Positions 52,322 to 61,159 of a DNA stretch of 64,000 nt are shown in pieces. The translations under genes were made by a program, and so were the position numbers. Under the pieces are notes generated by a model that saw only the letters and a list, made by a program, of their open reading frames with translations, had not been told where the DNA came from and did no database searches. Each line of letters starts with the position of its first letter. The first letter of the stretch is position 1. This DNA comes from an uncultured Verrucomicrobiota bacterium. Its GTDB lineage: Bacteria; Verrucomicrobiota; Kiritimatiellia; CAIVKH01. The DNA lies in NCBI GenBank assembly GCA_937996795.1, contig CALKUH010000019.1:1-64000 (forward strand), written 5' to 3'.

Positions 52322-53689
52322 TCATCGAACGACACCCTCGCGCGCGCGCAGTTCAGCCGCCAGTGCGGCCAACAGTTCGGCATAGGCGGGATCGTGCGCG
52401 AGGTTGCGGAGTTCGCCGGGATCTTCCCGCAGGTCGAAACAAACACGGCCCAGCAGCGCGCCCGCCTTGTCGCGCCATTCCGCGTAGCGATGGCGATCCG
52501 TCCGGATCGTCGCGCCGTCGTGGTAGCGCGAGTAGGCGCGTCCGCCCCGCGTCGCATCCTCCAAGCCGCGCATGAGCGGCAACAGGCTGCGCCCGTCGAG
52601 ACCCGGTGGCGGGTTCAGGGCGAGTGCGTCGCAAATCGTCGGCAGCACGTCGAGATTCTCCGTAACGGTATTCACCACCGTCCCCGCGCGCACACTGAAC
52701 CGCGCCGGGAGCCGCATCAGCAGCGGCACGTGCAACGAGGATTCGTACAGGCAGTGCTTGCACCACAACCCGTGGTCGCCGAGGTGAAACCCATGGTCCG
52801 CCCACAACACGACCATCGTGTCATCCGCGAGGCCCAGGCGGTCGACCGCATCGAGCAGCGCGCCCACCTGCGCGTCCAGGTAGGACACACCGGCCATGTA
52901 CCCGTGGATCAGCCGCCGCGCCTCCGCATCATCCAGCGGCCCCGCCTCCGGCTGGCCGATGTAATTGCGCAGTTCCTGCCAGTGATGCAGCGCCTGCGGC
53001 GGCACATCGGCGGGCGTGCGCGTGTGATCGGGCAGTTCGATCGCAGCCGGATCGTAGAGATCCCAATATTTTTTCGGCGCCTTGAACGGCAGGTGGACAT
53101 TGATTGATCCGTACGCGAGGCAGAATGGCTTCCCGCCGCGCGCGAGACGCTGCAAGGCCTCGACGGCGAGGCGCGCGTGCAGCCCGTCGTGATACGCCTC
53201 GTCCGGCACGGCCTCGCATTCCCACGCCGGTCCGCCCTTCACCCATGACGGCGTTTCCGATGCGCGGGTGGACGCGGCTTCCTGAATCATCCGGAGCGCC
53301 TCCGGATTGTAATACGGCCCTGGAAAGCCCGGCAGGTCGGCCCCCAGGAACGTGTCCCACAGTTCGGCGTAATCCTCGGGATGATGAAACACCTTCGAAT
53401 TGCCGGCGAGCGTGTAGCCGTGTTCGCGCAGCACATGCAGCAGGGTCGGCACGCCCGGCGCCTCCTCCCGCGTGGCGCACGCAAAATCAACAAAGCGCTC
53501 GCGTGTGGGCAACCGCCCCGTCAACAGCGACGCGCGGGACGCCCCGCACACAGGGACCTGGCAATAGTTCCGCGCGAACCGCACGCCCTCGCGCGCCAGC
53601 CGGTCGAGGTTCGGCGTGTGCATGCGCGGATGCCCGTAGCAGCCGAGCAGCGGGCGCAGGTCATCCACGCAGATCATCAGGAGATGCAT
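52322..53689 (-). CDS. Iduronate-2-sulfatase-like S1 sulfatase without signal peptide (CGASR)
   Basis: 455 residues starting MHLLMICVDDLRPLLGCYG; there is no signal peptide, and the ATG has AAGGA upstream within the end of the preceding gene's spacer. The sequence V-D-D-L-R-P-x-L-G-C-Y-G, N-Y-C-Q-V-P-V-C48-G-A-S-R-A-S-L-L-T-G and W-A-D-H-G-F-H-L-G are strongly diagnostic of the iduronate-2-sulfatase branch, whose bacterial members remove 2-O-sulfates from uronic acids or from fucose-type sugars. It is last in the six-gene minus-strand operon that begins with GH116, 13 nt after the clan GH-A hydrolase. Lack of a signal peptide suggests cytoplasmic action, as for the sulfatase at 17946. Confidence 0.92.
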   Translation of the reverse strand: MHLLMICVDDLRPLLGCYGHPRMHTPNLDRLAREGVRFARNYCQVPVCGASRASLLTGRLPTRERFVDFACATREEAPGVPTLLHVLREHGYTLAGNSKVFHHPEDYAELWDTFLGADLPGFPGPYYNPEALRMIQEAASTRASETPSWVKGGPAWECEAVPDEAYHDGLHARLAVEALQRLARGGKPFCLAYGSINVHLPFKAPKKYWDLYDPAAIELPDHTRTPADVPPQALHHWQELRNYIGQPEAGPLDDAEARRLIHGYMAGVSYLDAQVGALLDAVDRLGLADDTMVVLWADHGFHLGDHGLWCKHCLYESSLHVPLLMRLPARFSVRAGTVVNTVTENLDVLPTICDALALNPPPGLDGRSLLPLMRGLEDATRGGRAYSRYHDGATIRTDRHRYAEWRDKAGALLGRVCFDLREDPGELRNLAHDPAYAELLAALAAELRAREGVVR

Positions 53690-53702
53690 CCGCAGAAATC
53701 CT

Positions 53703-55298
53703 TCATTGCAGCTGGGGATTAGCCCGGAACGCGATGCGCGTCACCGAATACGGCGGCAGCGTGAAGTCCGCCGGAGGCGACGGCCACTCGGCGAGGACGA
53801 TTTCCTCCAGCCGGGTTCCGTTCACCACCTGCGCCACCGGAAGATCCGCGCGGGGCCCCTGCTGGACCGTGGCGCCCAGCGCAACAGGACGGCCATCCAT
53901 CGCGACGGCACCGAGACGATAGGTCGTGTCCATCTTGTTCAGCAGCACGATGTGGCCCGAGATCCCCGCGAGGAAAACCGCGGCCTCGACATCGGGGAAC
54001 GGGCCGCGGCGCGGCGGCGCGCCCGCGTAGGTACCCGCCCCGGGCAGCTCGGGCGCGACCACGGTGCGCGCCGCGCGGATCGCTTCGCCGATGAGCCGGA
54101 ACTGATGGAAATGCGCGTTGGGCGACATCGGAGCCTCGTCCGGAATCAGTCCATTGGTGATGCGGTCAAAGTCATACCACTGCATGAAGGCTACAAACGT
54201 ATGTCGGTTCGCCATCTCGACCGCCGGGTGCTTGGCGAGTTTCAGCAGCATCGCCGAGGAGTGCAGCGATCCCAGGTACGCCTCGATCAACTTGTAGGCG
54301 CGCAGCGACGCCGTCCACCCGCCGAGGTGATACTCCGTCATCCAGATCGGCTTGCCGGGGAACGCGCGCCGCATGGCCTCGAGGAACGGGATCAATTGCG
54401 CATCCTGCTGGGCCATCGCATAGCGGTAGGCCCGCTCGAAGGGCCAGTAGTCCGCCTCCTTGATGTTGCCGGGCATGCCGTATTCTGAATAGACGTGGAG
54501 CGCGACCGCGTCGAAGAAATCGGCGCGTTTGAGCGCGGCGCGCCACCGGTCATACGGACCCGTGTCCTTGCCGGCCCGCTTGTCGGTTTCCAGGAACTCC
54601 ACCTTCGAATACGGATCGCTCGGCAGGATCGCGCAGATCCGGGCGCCGGGGAACAGGCGGCGGATGACCGCGGCCAGGCGCGCGGATCGCTGGACGTACG
54701 CGTCCGGGCCACCGATCAAATCCTTGTACTCGTTGTAGTACAGCTCGTTCCCCATCTCGAAATAGCGCGGACGGATCCCCTGCGCGGCCAGCTCCTCCAG
54801 CCACCGGATGTTCTCCTCCACGGTCATGGTCGTGAGATTCAGCGTCAGGCTGTATGGCGCATCGGCGGTGTCCACGAACCGGAAGAACTCCCGGTAATCG
54901 TGGCCCTTGCCGCCGTATTTGGCGCGGATGCGCGCGTTGTTCACCGCGCGGCGTTCGTGGCCCGGGCGCTCCTCGAGCAGGCCCGTCAGCGGATTGAAGT
55001 AGTTGGCCGGCGTGCCGCCCGGATACCGGATGATCGGACGACCAGCCTCCTGGTAGCGGGCGATGAAGGACGGATGCGTATAGGGCAACGGCCACCACAA
55101 CAACTCGCAGTTGATGCCGTACACATGCTGTTGCACGGGTGTCGCCGCGGATGCCGAGAAGGAGACGGACAATGTCCGCTGCGATGGCGCAGCCGGTTGC
55201 GCGAAGCCCGGCGCCGACGCGAGGAGCAGCCCGACGCCGGCCGCCCAAACGTGGACTCCGGCCGTGCAACGGATCCTGTGTCTATTCCACTTGAGCAT
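53703..55298 (-). CDS. Exported clan GH-A glycoside hydrolase, GH79/GH51/GH39-like
   Basis: 531 residues from the ATG at 55298, placed 7 nt after GAGGAG; another ATG and a GTG lie just upstream in frame. Signal peptide about 1-34. A (beta/alpha)8 catalytic domain is supported by R-Y-P-G-G-T-P-A-N-Y (91-100), the acid/base Glu185 in E-M-G-N-E-L-Y-Y and the nucleophile Glu322 in I-W-M-T-E-Y-H-L-G-G. The C-terminal 130 residues form a beta-sandwich (P-P-Y-S-V-T-R-I at the end). The N-E and late E placement is that of retaining clan GH-A enzymes; the R-Y-P-G-G string recalls GH51 and GH79, but I cannot fix a family. It overlaps the GH29 gene upstream by 17 nt. Confidence 0.75.
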   Translation of the reverse strand: MLKWNRHRIRCTAGVHVWAAGVGLLLASAPGFAQPAAPSQRTLSVSFSASAATPVQQHVYGINCELLWWPLPYTHPSFIARYQEAGRPIIRYPGGTPANYFNPLTGLLEERPGHERRAVNNARIRAKYGGKGHDYREFFRFVDTADAPYSLTLNLTTMTVEENIRWLEELAAQGIRPRYFEMGNELYYNEYKDLIGGPDAYVQRSARLAAVIRRLFPGARICAILPSDPYSKVEFLETDKRAGKDTGPYDRWRAALKRADFFDAVALHVYSEYGMPGNIKEADYWPFERAYRYAMAQQDAQLIPFLEAMRRAFPGKPIWMTEYHLGGWTASLRAYKLIEAYLGSLHSSAMLLKLAKHPAVEMANRHTFVAFMQWYDFDRITNGLIPDEAPMSPNAHFHQFRLIGEAIRAARTVVAPELPGAGTYAGAPPRRGPFPDVEAAVFLAGISGHIVLLNKMDTTYRLGAVAMDGRPVALGATVQQGPRADLPVAQVVNGTRLEEIVLAEWPSPPADFTLPPYSVTRIAFRANPQLQ

Positions 55299-56427
55299 CA
55301 TCACTCCTCAATGGGGTGGCAACGGCTGACGCCTCGCGAACGGGCGACGGCCAGCCCTCGTGGCGAATCCGCGCGCCGACCGCGCGGAGCGTAGCGACGT
55401 CGCCAGTGTGAATCGACCCGTCCGGCAGCGGCCCCGTGTTCATCAGCAGGTTGCAGTCCTGGCCGAATGCGCGCGCGAGCCGCAGGCGCACCTCGTCGGG
55501 TCCGATGTGTGCATCCGCCTGTTTCGCGTGATAGCCCCACGCGCGCGGCGAGAGGGTGTCGCAGATTTCGTTGTGTTTCGACTGGTTCATTGCCCAGATG
55601 CGGGCGGGCAGGTCGGCGCGCTCCGGGCCGAACTCGGTGTGCACCCGCTCGGCGAGCGACTGGCCCTTGCGCTCGGGCGCGGCAAAATCCTCGTCACCCG
55701 TCGCGCCCTGCTTGAAGGCGATCAGCGCCTGCGGCTGCAGGCGGCGGATCAGCGCATAGGTCTCGCGGATGGCGAACAATTCGGGCCGCGCATAGAACGA
55801 CATCAACGGATCAAACCAGAGCCCCGCCACCGGGCCGTAATTCGTCAGCAGCTCGGTCAACTGCGCGTGCACGAAGTCCATGTAGCGCGCGAAGTCGGCG
55901 TCGCCGCTCCACCGGTAGCGCGGCTCCGGCGTTGGATAGTCCGGCCGCGCGATCCACGCATAGTCGCGCGGATAGAAATACGGGTGCCGCCAGTCGAGCG
56001 CGTAGGAGTAGTAGAGAAAAAGACCCAGCGATTTCTTCCGGCACTGTTCCGCCAGTTCGCCGACGAGATCGCGTCGCGCGGGGCTGTTGACGCTGTGGAA
56101 GTCCGTGTGGCGCGACTCGAACAGGCAGAAGCTGTCGTGATGCCGCGTCGTGAGGTTGACGTAGCGCATGCCGGCGTCGCACGCGAGGTCAGTGATGAAG
56201 TCGGCGTCAAACCGCTCCGCCGTGAAGCGCTCCTTCAGTTTTTCATACTCCGCGAGCGGGATCGCCTCGGAGAACTGCGCCCACTCGCCGCGTCCGAGCA
56301 GGCTGTACAGCCCGTAATGCAGGAAGAGCCCGAACCGCGCGTCGCGGAACCACGCCAGCGCCGCCGCATGCGGATCGCGCGCATACACGCCGGCCTGCTC
56401 CGCGAGATAGGAGGGCGTCGATCCCAT
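55282..56427 (-). CDS. GH29 family alpha-L-fucosidase, cytoplasmic
   Basis: 381 residues from the ATG at 56427, 8 nt after the HCP-f stop; the frame is open further upstream but only inside HCP-f. No signal peptide. GH29 strings: F-R-D-A-R-F-G-L-F-L-H-Y-G (27-39; Tyr replaces the usual Trp in H-W-G), T-T-R-H-H-D-S-F (93-100; Ser replaces Gly), and the nucleophile Asp206 in G-L-W-F-D-P-L. It is shorter than the other two GH29 proteins because the C-terminal beta-domain is nearly absent. These changes suggest a different linkage preference. Its stop overlaps the clan GH-A gene, so translation is coupled. Confidence 0.88.
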   Translation of the reverse strand: MGSTPSYLAEQAGVYARDPHAAALAWFRDARFGLFLHYGLYSLLGRGEWAQFSEAIPLAEYEKLKERFTAERFDADFITDLACDAGMRYVNLTTRHHDSFCLFESRHTDFHSVNSPARRDLVGELAEQCRKKSLGLFLYYSYALDWRHPYFYPRDYAWIARPDYPTPEPRYRWSGDADFARYMDFVHAQLTELLTNYGPVAGLWFDPLMSFYARPELFAIRETYALIRRLQPQALIAFKQGATGDEDFAAPERKGQSLAERVHTEFGPERADLPARIWAMNQSKHNEICDTLSPRAWGYHAKQADAHIGPDEVRLRLARAFGQDCNLLMNTGPLPDGSIHTGDVATLRAVGARIRHEGWPSPVREASAVATPLRSDDAQVE

Positions 56428-56435
56428 CGCCCGCC

Positions 56436-59400
56436 CTACCGATGCCACAGCATGGACGCAGGGATCGGGCCGCGCGGCAGGTCCGGGCCGGACAATTCCA
56501 ACTGCGGCGCCTTGCCGAGCCAGAACGAGAAGCTGCCGCTGTCGCGGCCCCCGCGCAGGATGCCCATGGAGGGACGCTGGTCGGCCCAGCGCACTTCGAG
56601 CTGATGCGCGCCCGCCTTGAGCGGGACGCTCCACGTGCCGAAGTTCTGCCGGCGCGTCGCGGGATACCACTCCTCGCCGTTCACAAAGAGGCGCAGGTCA
56701 TACCACGCCTCCATCGTCGAGCTCACGAACTCCTCCGGGGCGTGGAAGTTGTACACCCCGTCCTCCGGGACCTGGAGATAGCCGGTGTAGAGGAACCCGT
56801 AGTTGTGGAAGGGATCCGCGCCTTCATGCAGCGACACATCGAACAGCGTCGGGACGACGCCCTCGCGTTTCGTGGGCACGACGGCGAAGTTGATCATCGA
56901 AATCGGCTGCGCCGTCTCCTTGTACACGGCCTTGAGGCCGGGGTTCGCCTCGGCGGGCTGTTGAGCGACAGCGGGCGCACGGTACGCCTCCTTTTCGTAG
57001 ATCGCCCAGTGCGGCTGGGAGTACTTCGTGCTGTCGGTCGAATCGATCCAGCGGTCGAGCCCCTTGCGCACGGCCACGGCGGTGATCCACGTGGTGTCGG
57101 TGATCGTGATGGGTTCCGTGTAGACGGGCGACTTCAGGTTCGGCATCGAGCCATCCAGCGTGTAGCGGATCTCCACGTCGGATTCCGGGTGCGACAGCGT
57201 GATCGTCTGCTTGCCAACGAAACGATCGGCCGCGGGCAAGATCGTCACCATCTCCATCGGATAATGGATGCGCTCGAATGAAACCTTGCCGTCGCGTGTC
57301 ACCGCGAACGCGACATCCGGGCCGGGCAGTGTCTGTGCGTTTGCGCCGACAAACAACTCCGTGCCACCGAGCAACACACCGCGCTGGACGACGGAGCCCT
57401 TGGCCTCGGAGAGCAACAGCGCTTCGCCACGCGCGGAAATGCTGCCAAGCGACAGCGATGCGGCCGCGTCAGACGACACGCGGTAGGCCACACGATGCCC
57501 TGACTTGGTGACCGCATTGAATCCCGCGAGCCCCGGCTGGTCGACCGCCTCGAACGATGCAAGATCCTCGCCGCCCTTGACGCGCGGGTAGATCAGGCTG
57601 GCCAGCACCGCGCGGTCGGCATTCAGAATACGCGGCCCGGTGTTCATGGCGTTGCCGAACCGCCAGTTGTGCTGGACGAACTCGCCCTTCGGCAGGACGA
57701 GTTCACGGTCCGACGCGTGGTAGATGCTGAGGTTGGGAATGTGCGGGCTGACCGTGCGGATGACGTTGGCCTTGGTGTCGAATTCAAAATCCTCCGCGGG
57801 CCGGTAGCCGTTCAAGTGGGAATTCGTCGGGGCCACGCGCTCCCGCTGGCGGGCGTCGATGTAGCCCGCGGGAAACTCAAAGTTGCCGCGAAACGGCCAC
57901 ATGAAGCGGAAGTCGTGCGGCTTCTGCCCGGCCACGCGGTCGGTCACGATCCAGATGCCCGCGTCGCGGACGTGCAGGAGCTGGCGCGCGTGCTCCACCG
58001 TGCCAACGGGCTTGTTGTCGCGCATCCGGCTGTCATCGGTCATGGACCCTTCGACGAAGTCAAAATGCTCCGACGAGATCCACCGGTTGCGCTGCGGCGT
58101 CTGCTCCGGCATCGCGCGCACATCCGTCTCCGCGACGCCGCCGATGCCATCGACTTCCAGCACGTAATCGTGCGCGCTGTAGAAGAGCATGAGCTGGTTG
58201 TACGCCGTGAGCCAGATGTTGTTGTTGAAGCGCCAGCGGTTCCGCGTGCCGGGGCGCTGCGAGGTCAGGTGCATGTACTGCGGCGACGCCGACCAGTCGG
58301 ACCAGATGTAGTAGTAGCCGCCGTAGGGATAGGCGAAGGAGCGCAGCGGCGGCTGGGCGGATTTGTCGCCGGAATGCCACGCGAGGATCGCCTGGTTCTC
58401 CGGCATCGCCATGACTTCCGGCACCTGGTTGGCGAGGTTCTGGGCGATGCCCTTCGTGTCGAAAATGCGGCGGAACGGATCGCGGTGCGCGGGTTGACGT
58501 CCGCCCGGGTCCTTGCCGCGCAGCATGTAGGAACCGACGAGGTTCTGGTTGCGGCGCAGCTCCTGCTGCCAGCGGTCGGTGAGCCACCACGCCTGCGGCA
58601 GGCCCTTCAGCTCGGCGATGTCCATCGGCGGCGTGGTGTAGTACTGGTCATAGTACGGCAGCGCGAGGATCTGGTCGGTGCCGTCCGGGTGGATCGCGAC
58701 GCGCGGGTGGTCCTCCAGCGTGCGGCGGCGCTGGCGCAGCAGGTAGTCGCGCTCGGCGAGCTCGGGATTGCCGAAGAAATAGCCGTTCATGTTGCGCCCG
58801 TACATCGTGAGGCGGCGGTTCGGCCCGCCGGTGCGCGAGAGCTGGATCATGTTCGGGATGCCCGCCCGCCACCCGTGCAGCGCCATCCGCGCAAGCGTCG
58901 CGGCGGGGACGTGCTCCATGGCCTCCGGTTTCTGGCGCAGGATAAACACGAGCGGCGCGGCGCTCGGGCCGCCGATGTTGCTCCAGTTTAGCTGGTCCGC
59001 CCACGGCGTGCGCTGTACATCGGGGATGAAATTCAGGTGGAAATCATCCACATACGCCGCCCACCGCTTGAGGTACGCGGGATCGCCGGACTTGAGGTAA
59101 TCCGCCAGCAGCGGCGTGAACAGGTCGTTGCCCGCGAACACGAACGACAGGTAGGACGCGTCGCGCGGCATGTGCCACGTGGTGCCGTGATGCTTTTTGA
59201 GCGAATAGGTCCAGTTCACCTCGCCGGGCTCGCCGATCGCGAGGTCAAGCAACTGGTGGTGCGCGTCGTGTTTGCCGCCGCGATAGTAGTGGATCATCGC
59301 ATCCACGCCCGCCGACTCGACCTCCGGCGGATACGGCACATCGAACACCGCGATCTTCGCGACGCCGCGCATCAGTTCGTCCGCCTCGGAAAAATATTCG

Positions 59401-59795
59401 ATAAACGTGCGGGAGGCCGGGTCGCGGCCGTTGTCCTTCGACTCCATGATGCGCTGGATGGAAAAGCGCTTGTAGCCCTCCAGCGCCCCGGCAGGGTCCC
59501 CCGCCCGATAGGCCGCGACAGCCGACTCAAACGCCTTGCGCAGCGCCTCGCTCTCCGGCTTCCAGTCGAGCCGCATCATGCCGAACAACTCATCGGCCAG
59601 CGCCTTGAGCTGCTCCGGGGATGTGCGCGCGGCAAAGGCGGCACGGCGCTCGGCCAGGTTCGACACCGGATCGGCCTGCTCCGCGACGGTCGTCTTCGGT
59701 TTGAACAGCTGCTTGTGTTCGACCTGGGCGGGGACGGCAACGGCGCCCGCGAGGAGGACCGCACAGCAAAACAGGGCGTGACGGATTCGATTCAT
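56436..59795 (-). CDS. HCP-f: giant heparinase II/III-like + chitobiase-C + PA14-like protein
   Basis: 1119 residues with signal peptide 1-23 and mature start Q-V-E-H-K-Q, the same as HCP-b, its closest relative here (shared F-I-E-Y, D-E-L-x-R-G and Y-Y-R-x-G-K-H). Parts: helical block (45-118), P-G-E-V-N-W (190-195), toroid, putative catalytic segment H-P-D-G-T (369-373) with Tyr381 (L-P-Y-Y-D-Q-Y-Y), beta-sandwich opening Y-P-Y-G-G-Y-Y-Y-I-W-S-D-W, with F-N-N-N-I-W at the position of the heparinase His motif, then chitobiase-C-like (Y-T-L-D-G-S-M-P) and PA14-like domains ending L-S-G-P-D-L...A-S-M-L. GAAAGG precedes the start. GH29 genes sit on both sides (17-nt and 8-nt gaps), so it is in the middle of an operon whose glycosidases target fucosyl residues. 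Confidence 0.8.
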   Translation of the reverse strand: MNRIRHALFCCAVLLAGAVAVPAQVEHKQLFKPKTTVAEQADPVSNLAERRAAFAARTSPEQLKALADELFGMMRLDWKPESEALRKAFESAVAAYRAGDPAGALEGYKRFSIQRIMESKDNGRDPASRTFIEYFSEADELMRGVAKIAVFDVPYPPEVESAGVDAMIHYYRGGKHDAHHQLLDLAIGEPGEVNWTYSLKKHHGTTWHMPRDASYLSFVFAGNDLFTPLLADYLKSGDPAYLKRWAAYVDDFHLNFIPDVQRTPWADQLNWSNIGGPSAAPLVFILRQKPEAMEHVPAATLARMALHGWRAGIPNMIQLSRTGGPNRRLTMYGRNMNGYFFGNPELAERDYLLRQRRRTLEDHPRVAIHPDGTDQILALPYYDQYYTTPPMDIAELKGLPQAWWLTDRWQQELRRNQNLVGSYMLRGKDPGGRQPAHRDPFRRIFDTKGIAQNLANQVPEVMAMPENQAILAWHSGDKSAQPPLRSFAYPYGGYYYIWSDWSASPQYMHLTSQRPGTRNRWRFNNNIWLTAYNQLMLFYSAHDYVLEVDGIGGVAETDVRAMPEQTPQRNRWISSEHFDFVEGSMTDDSRMRDNKPVGTVEHARQLLHVRDAGIWIVTDRVAGQKPHDFRFMWPFRGNFEFPAGYIDARQRERVAPTNSHLNGYRPAEDFEFDTKANVIRTVSPHIPNLSIYHASDRELVLPKGEFVQHNWRFGNAMNTGPRILNADRAVLASLIYPRVKGGEDLASFEAVDQPGLAGFNAVTKSGHRVAYRVSSDAAASLSLGSISARGEALLLSEAKGSVVQRGVLLGGTELFVGANAQTLPGPDVAFAVTRDGKVSFERIHYPMEMVTILPAADRFVGKQTITLSHPESDVEIRYTLDGSMPNLKSPVYTEPITITDTTWITAVAVRKGLDRWIDSTDSTKYSQPHWAIYEKEAYRAPAVAQQPAEANPGLKAVYKETAQPISMINFAVVPTKREGVVPTLFDVSLHEGADPFHNYGFLYTGYLQVPEDGVYNFHAPEEFVSSTMEAWYDLRLFVNGEEWYPATRRQNFGTWSVPLKAGAHQLEVRWADQRPSMGILRGGRDSGSFSFWLGKAPQLELSGPDLPRGPIPASMLWHR

Positions 59796-59812
59796 GGCGG
59801 ACCTTTCGGGGG

Positions 59813-61114
59813 TTACTTCAGGAACAATTCGATCACCGGCACTTCAACATCCGGACGCACCTCCGGCACAATGATCGTCTGCATGCCCGGGGGCGTGGCG
59901 GCGTGGAGGTTGGCGTGCTCCCGGTGGGTCGGGGCGCGCAGCCGGATCTCGCTCCCGTCGTGCAGGAATTGCGCGTATTCCACGCGTCCCTCGAGGTCGG
60001 GCAGGTGGACGTGGCGCAGCGGCCAGTTGAAGAGGTGGAGGTAGAGCCGGTTTGTGCGCGGGTTGTGCGTGTAGCGGCAATCGGGCGGCGCAACGAGTCC
60101 CTCCGGCGCATGGCGGCACCCGTGGATCGAGCGCTGGTGATGCGTCATCCACTTCGCGATCGCGGCGAGCCGCTCGCGGGCGCGCGGATCGAATTCGCCG
60201 CGCCCGTTGGGACCGACGTTGAGCAGCAGGTTGCCGTTCTTGCTGACGCCGTCGATCAGCATCCACAACAACTGCGGCACGCTCTTCCAGGTCAGCTCAT
60301 CGCGGAAATAGCCCCACGAGCCGGAAAACGTGTGACACGCCTCCCACACCGCCGGGTTGCCCGCGCGGTCGCGCAGCATGGTGTGCGGCTGGAATTGTTC
60401 GGGGGTCATGAAGTCCGGTTCGTGCGGCAGGTCGAGTCGGTTGTTCACCATGATGCCCGGCTGCAGCTTGCGAACCAGCGCGAGCAGTTCCTCGGACTCC
60501 CAATCCTGGTGCCCCTTCCCGTTTTCGCCGGGGAACGAAAAATCAAACCACATCAGGTCGATCTTGCCGAACTGCGTCAGCAGCTCCGTGACCTGATTGC
60601 GCATGTACTTCGCGTACTTCCGCACGTCGCGGTTCTGGTTCGCCGCCACGAACGCGGCGTCGTTCTTGCGCGGGTGGAAGCGGTCGATCGGATAGTCGGG
60701 ATGCGTCCAGTCGAGCAGCGAGTAGTAGAAGCCGATGCGCAGGCCCTCCTTGCGGAACGCATCCACCATCGGCTTCAACACATCGCGGCCCCACGGCGTT
60801 TTCGTCGCCTTGAAGTCCGTGTGCTTGCTGTCCCACAGGCAGAACCCGTCGTGGTGCCGCGTGGTGATGACCATGTACTTCATGCCCGCCTCGCGCGCCA
60901 TGCGGGCCCACGCCGCGGGATCGTAGAGGTCCGGCTCGAAGTGGTTGAAATACCGGCGGTACGCCTCCTCCGTCATCTGTTCGCGGTTCATCAGCCACTC
61001 GTGGCGGCCGGCGACGGCGTAGATGCCCCAGTGGATGAAGAGTCCAAACCGCGCGTCCACAAACCACGCGGTGTCGGGGGATGGGGTGGACGCCTTTTTC
61101 CTGGCAGCACTCAT
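59813..61114 (-). CDS. GH29 family alpha-L-fucosidase, cytoplasmic
   Basis: 433 residues from the ATG at 61114, which has GGAAAGG upstream; an in-frame ATG 39 nt earlier lacks a ribosome site. No signal peptide. Motifs: F-V-D-A-R-F-G-L-F-I-H-W-G (18-30), T-T-R-H-H-D-G-F (84-91), Y-Y-S-L-L-D-W (130-136) and the nucleophile Asp191 in I-D-L-M-W-F-D-F-S. The C-terminal beta-domain (L-P-D-L-E-G-R-V-E-Y-A-Q-F) is complete. It is the most canonical of the three GH29 proteins. It is second in the operon, 45 nt after GH116 and 17 nt before HCP-f. Confidence 0.93.
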   Translation of the reverse strand: MSAARKKASTPSPDTAWFVDARFGLFIHWGIYAVAGRHEWLMNREQMTEEAYRRYFNHFEPDLYDPAAWARMAREAGMKYMVITTRHHDGFCLWDSKHTDFKATKTPWGRDVLKPMVDAFRKEGLRIGFYYSLLDWTHPDYPIDRFHPRKNDAAFVAANQNRDVRKYAKYMRNQVTELLTQFGKIDLMWFDFSFPGENGKGHQDWESEELLALVRKLQPGIMVNNRLDLPHEPDFMTPEQFQPHTMLRDRAGNPAVWEACHTFSGSWGYFRDELTWKSVPQLLWMLIDGVSKNGNLLLNVGPNGRGEFDPRARERLAAIAKWMTHHQRSIHGCRHAPEGLVAPPDCRYTHNPRTNRLYLHLFNWPLRHVHLPDLEGRVEYAQFLHDGSEIRLRAPTHREHANLHAATPPGMQTIIVPEVRPDVEVPVIELFLK

Positions 61115-61159
61115 GGGAACCTTTCCGGGGCAACGACGGCCACGACACCGCACGCCTGT

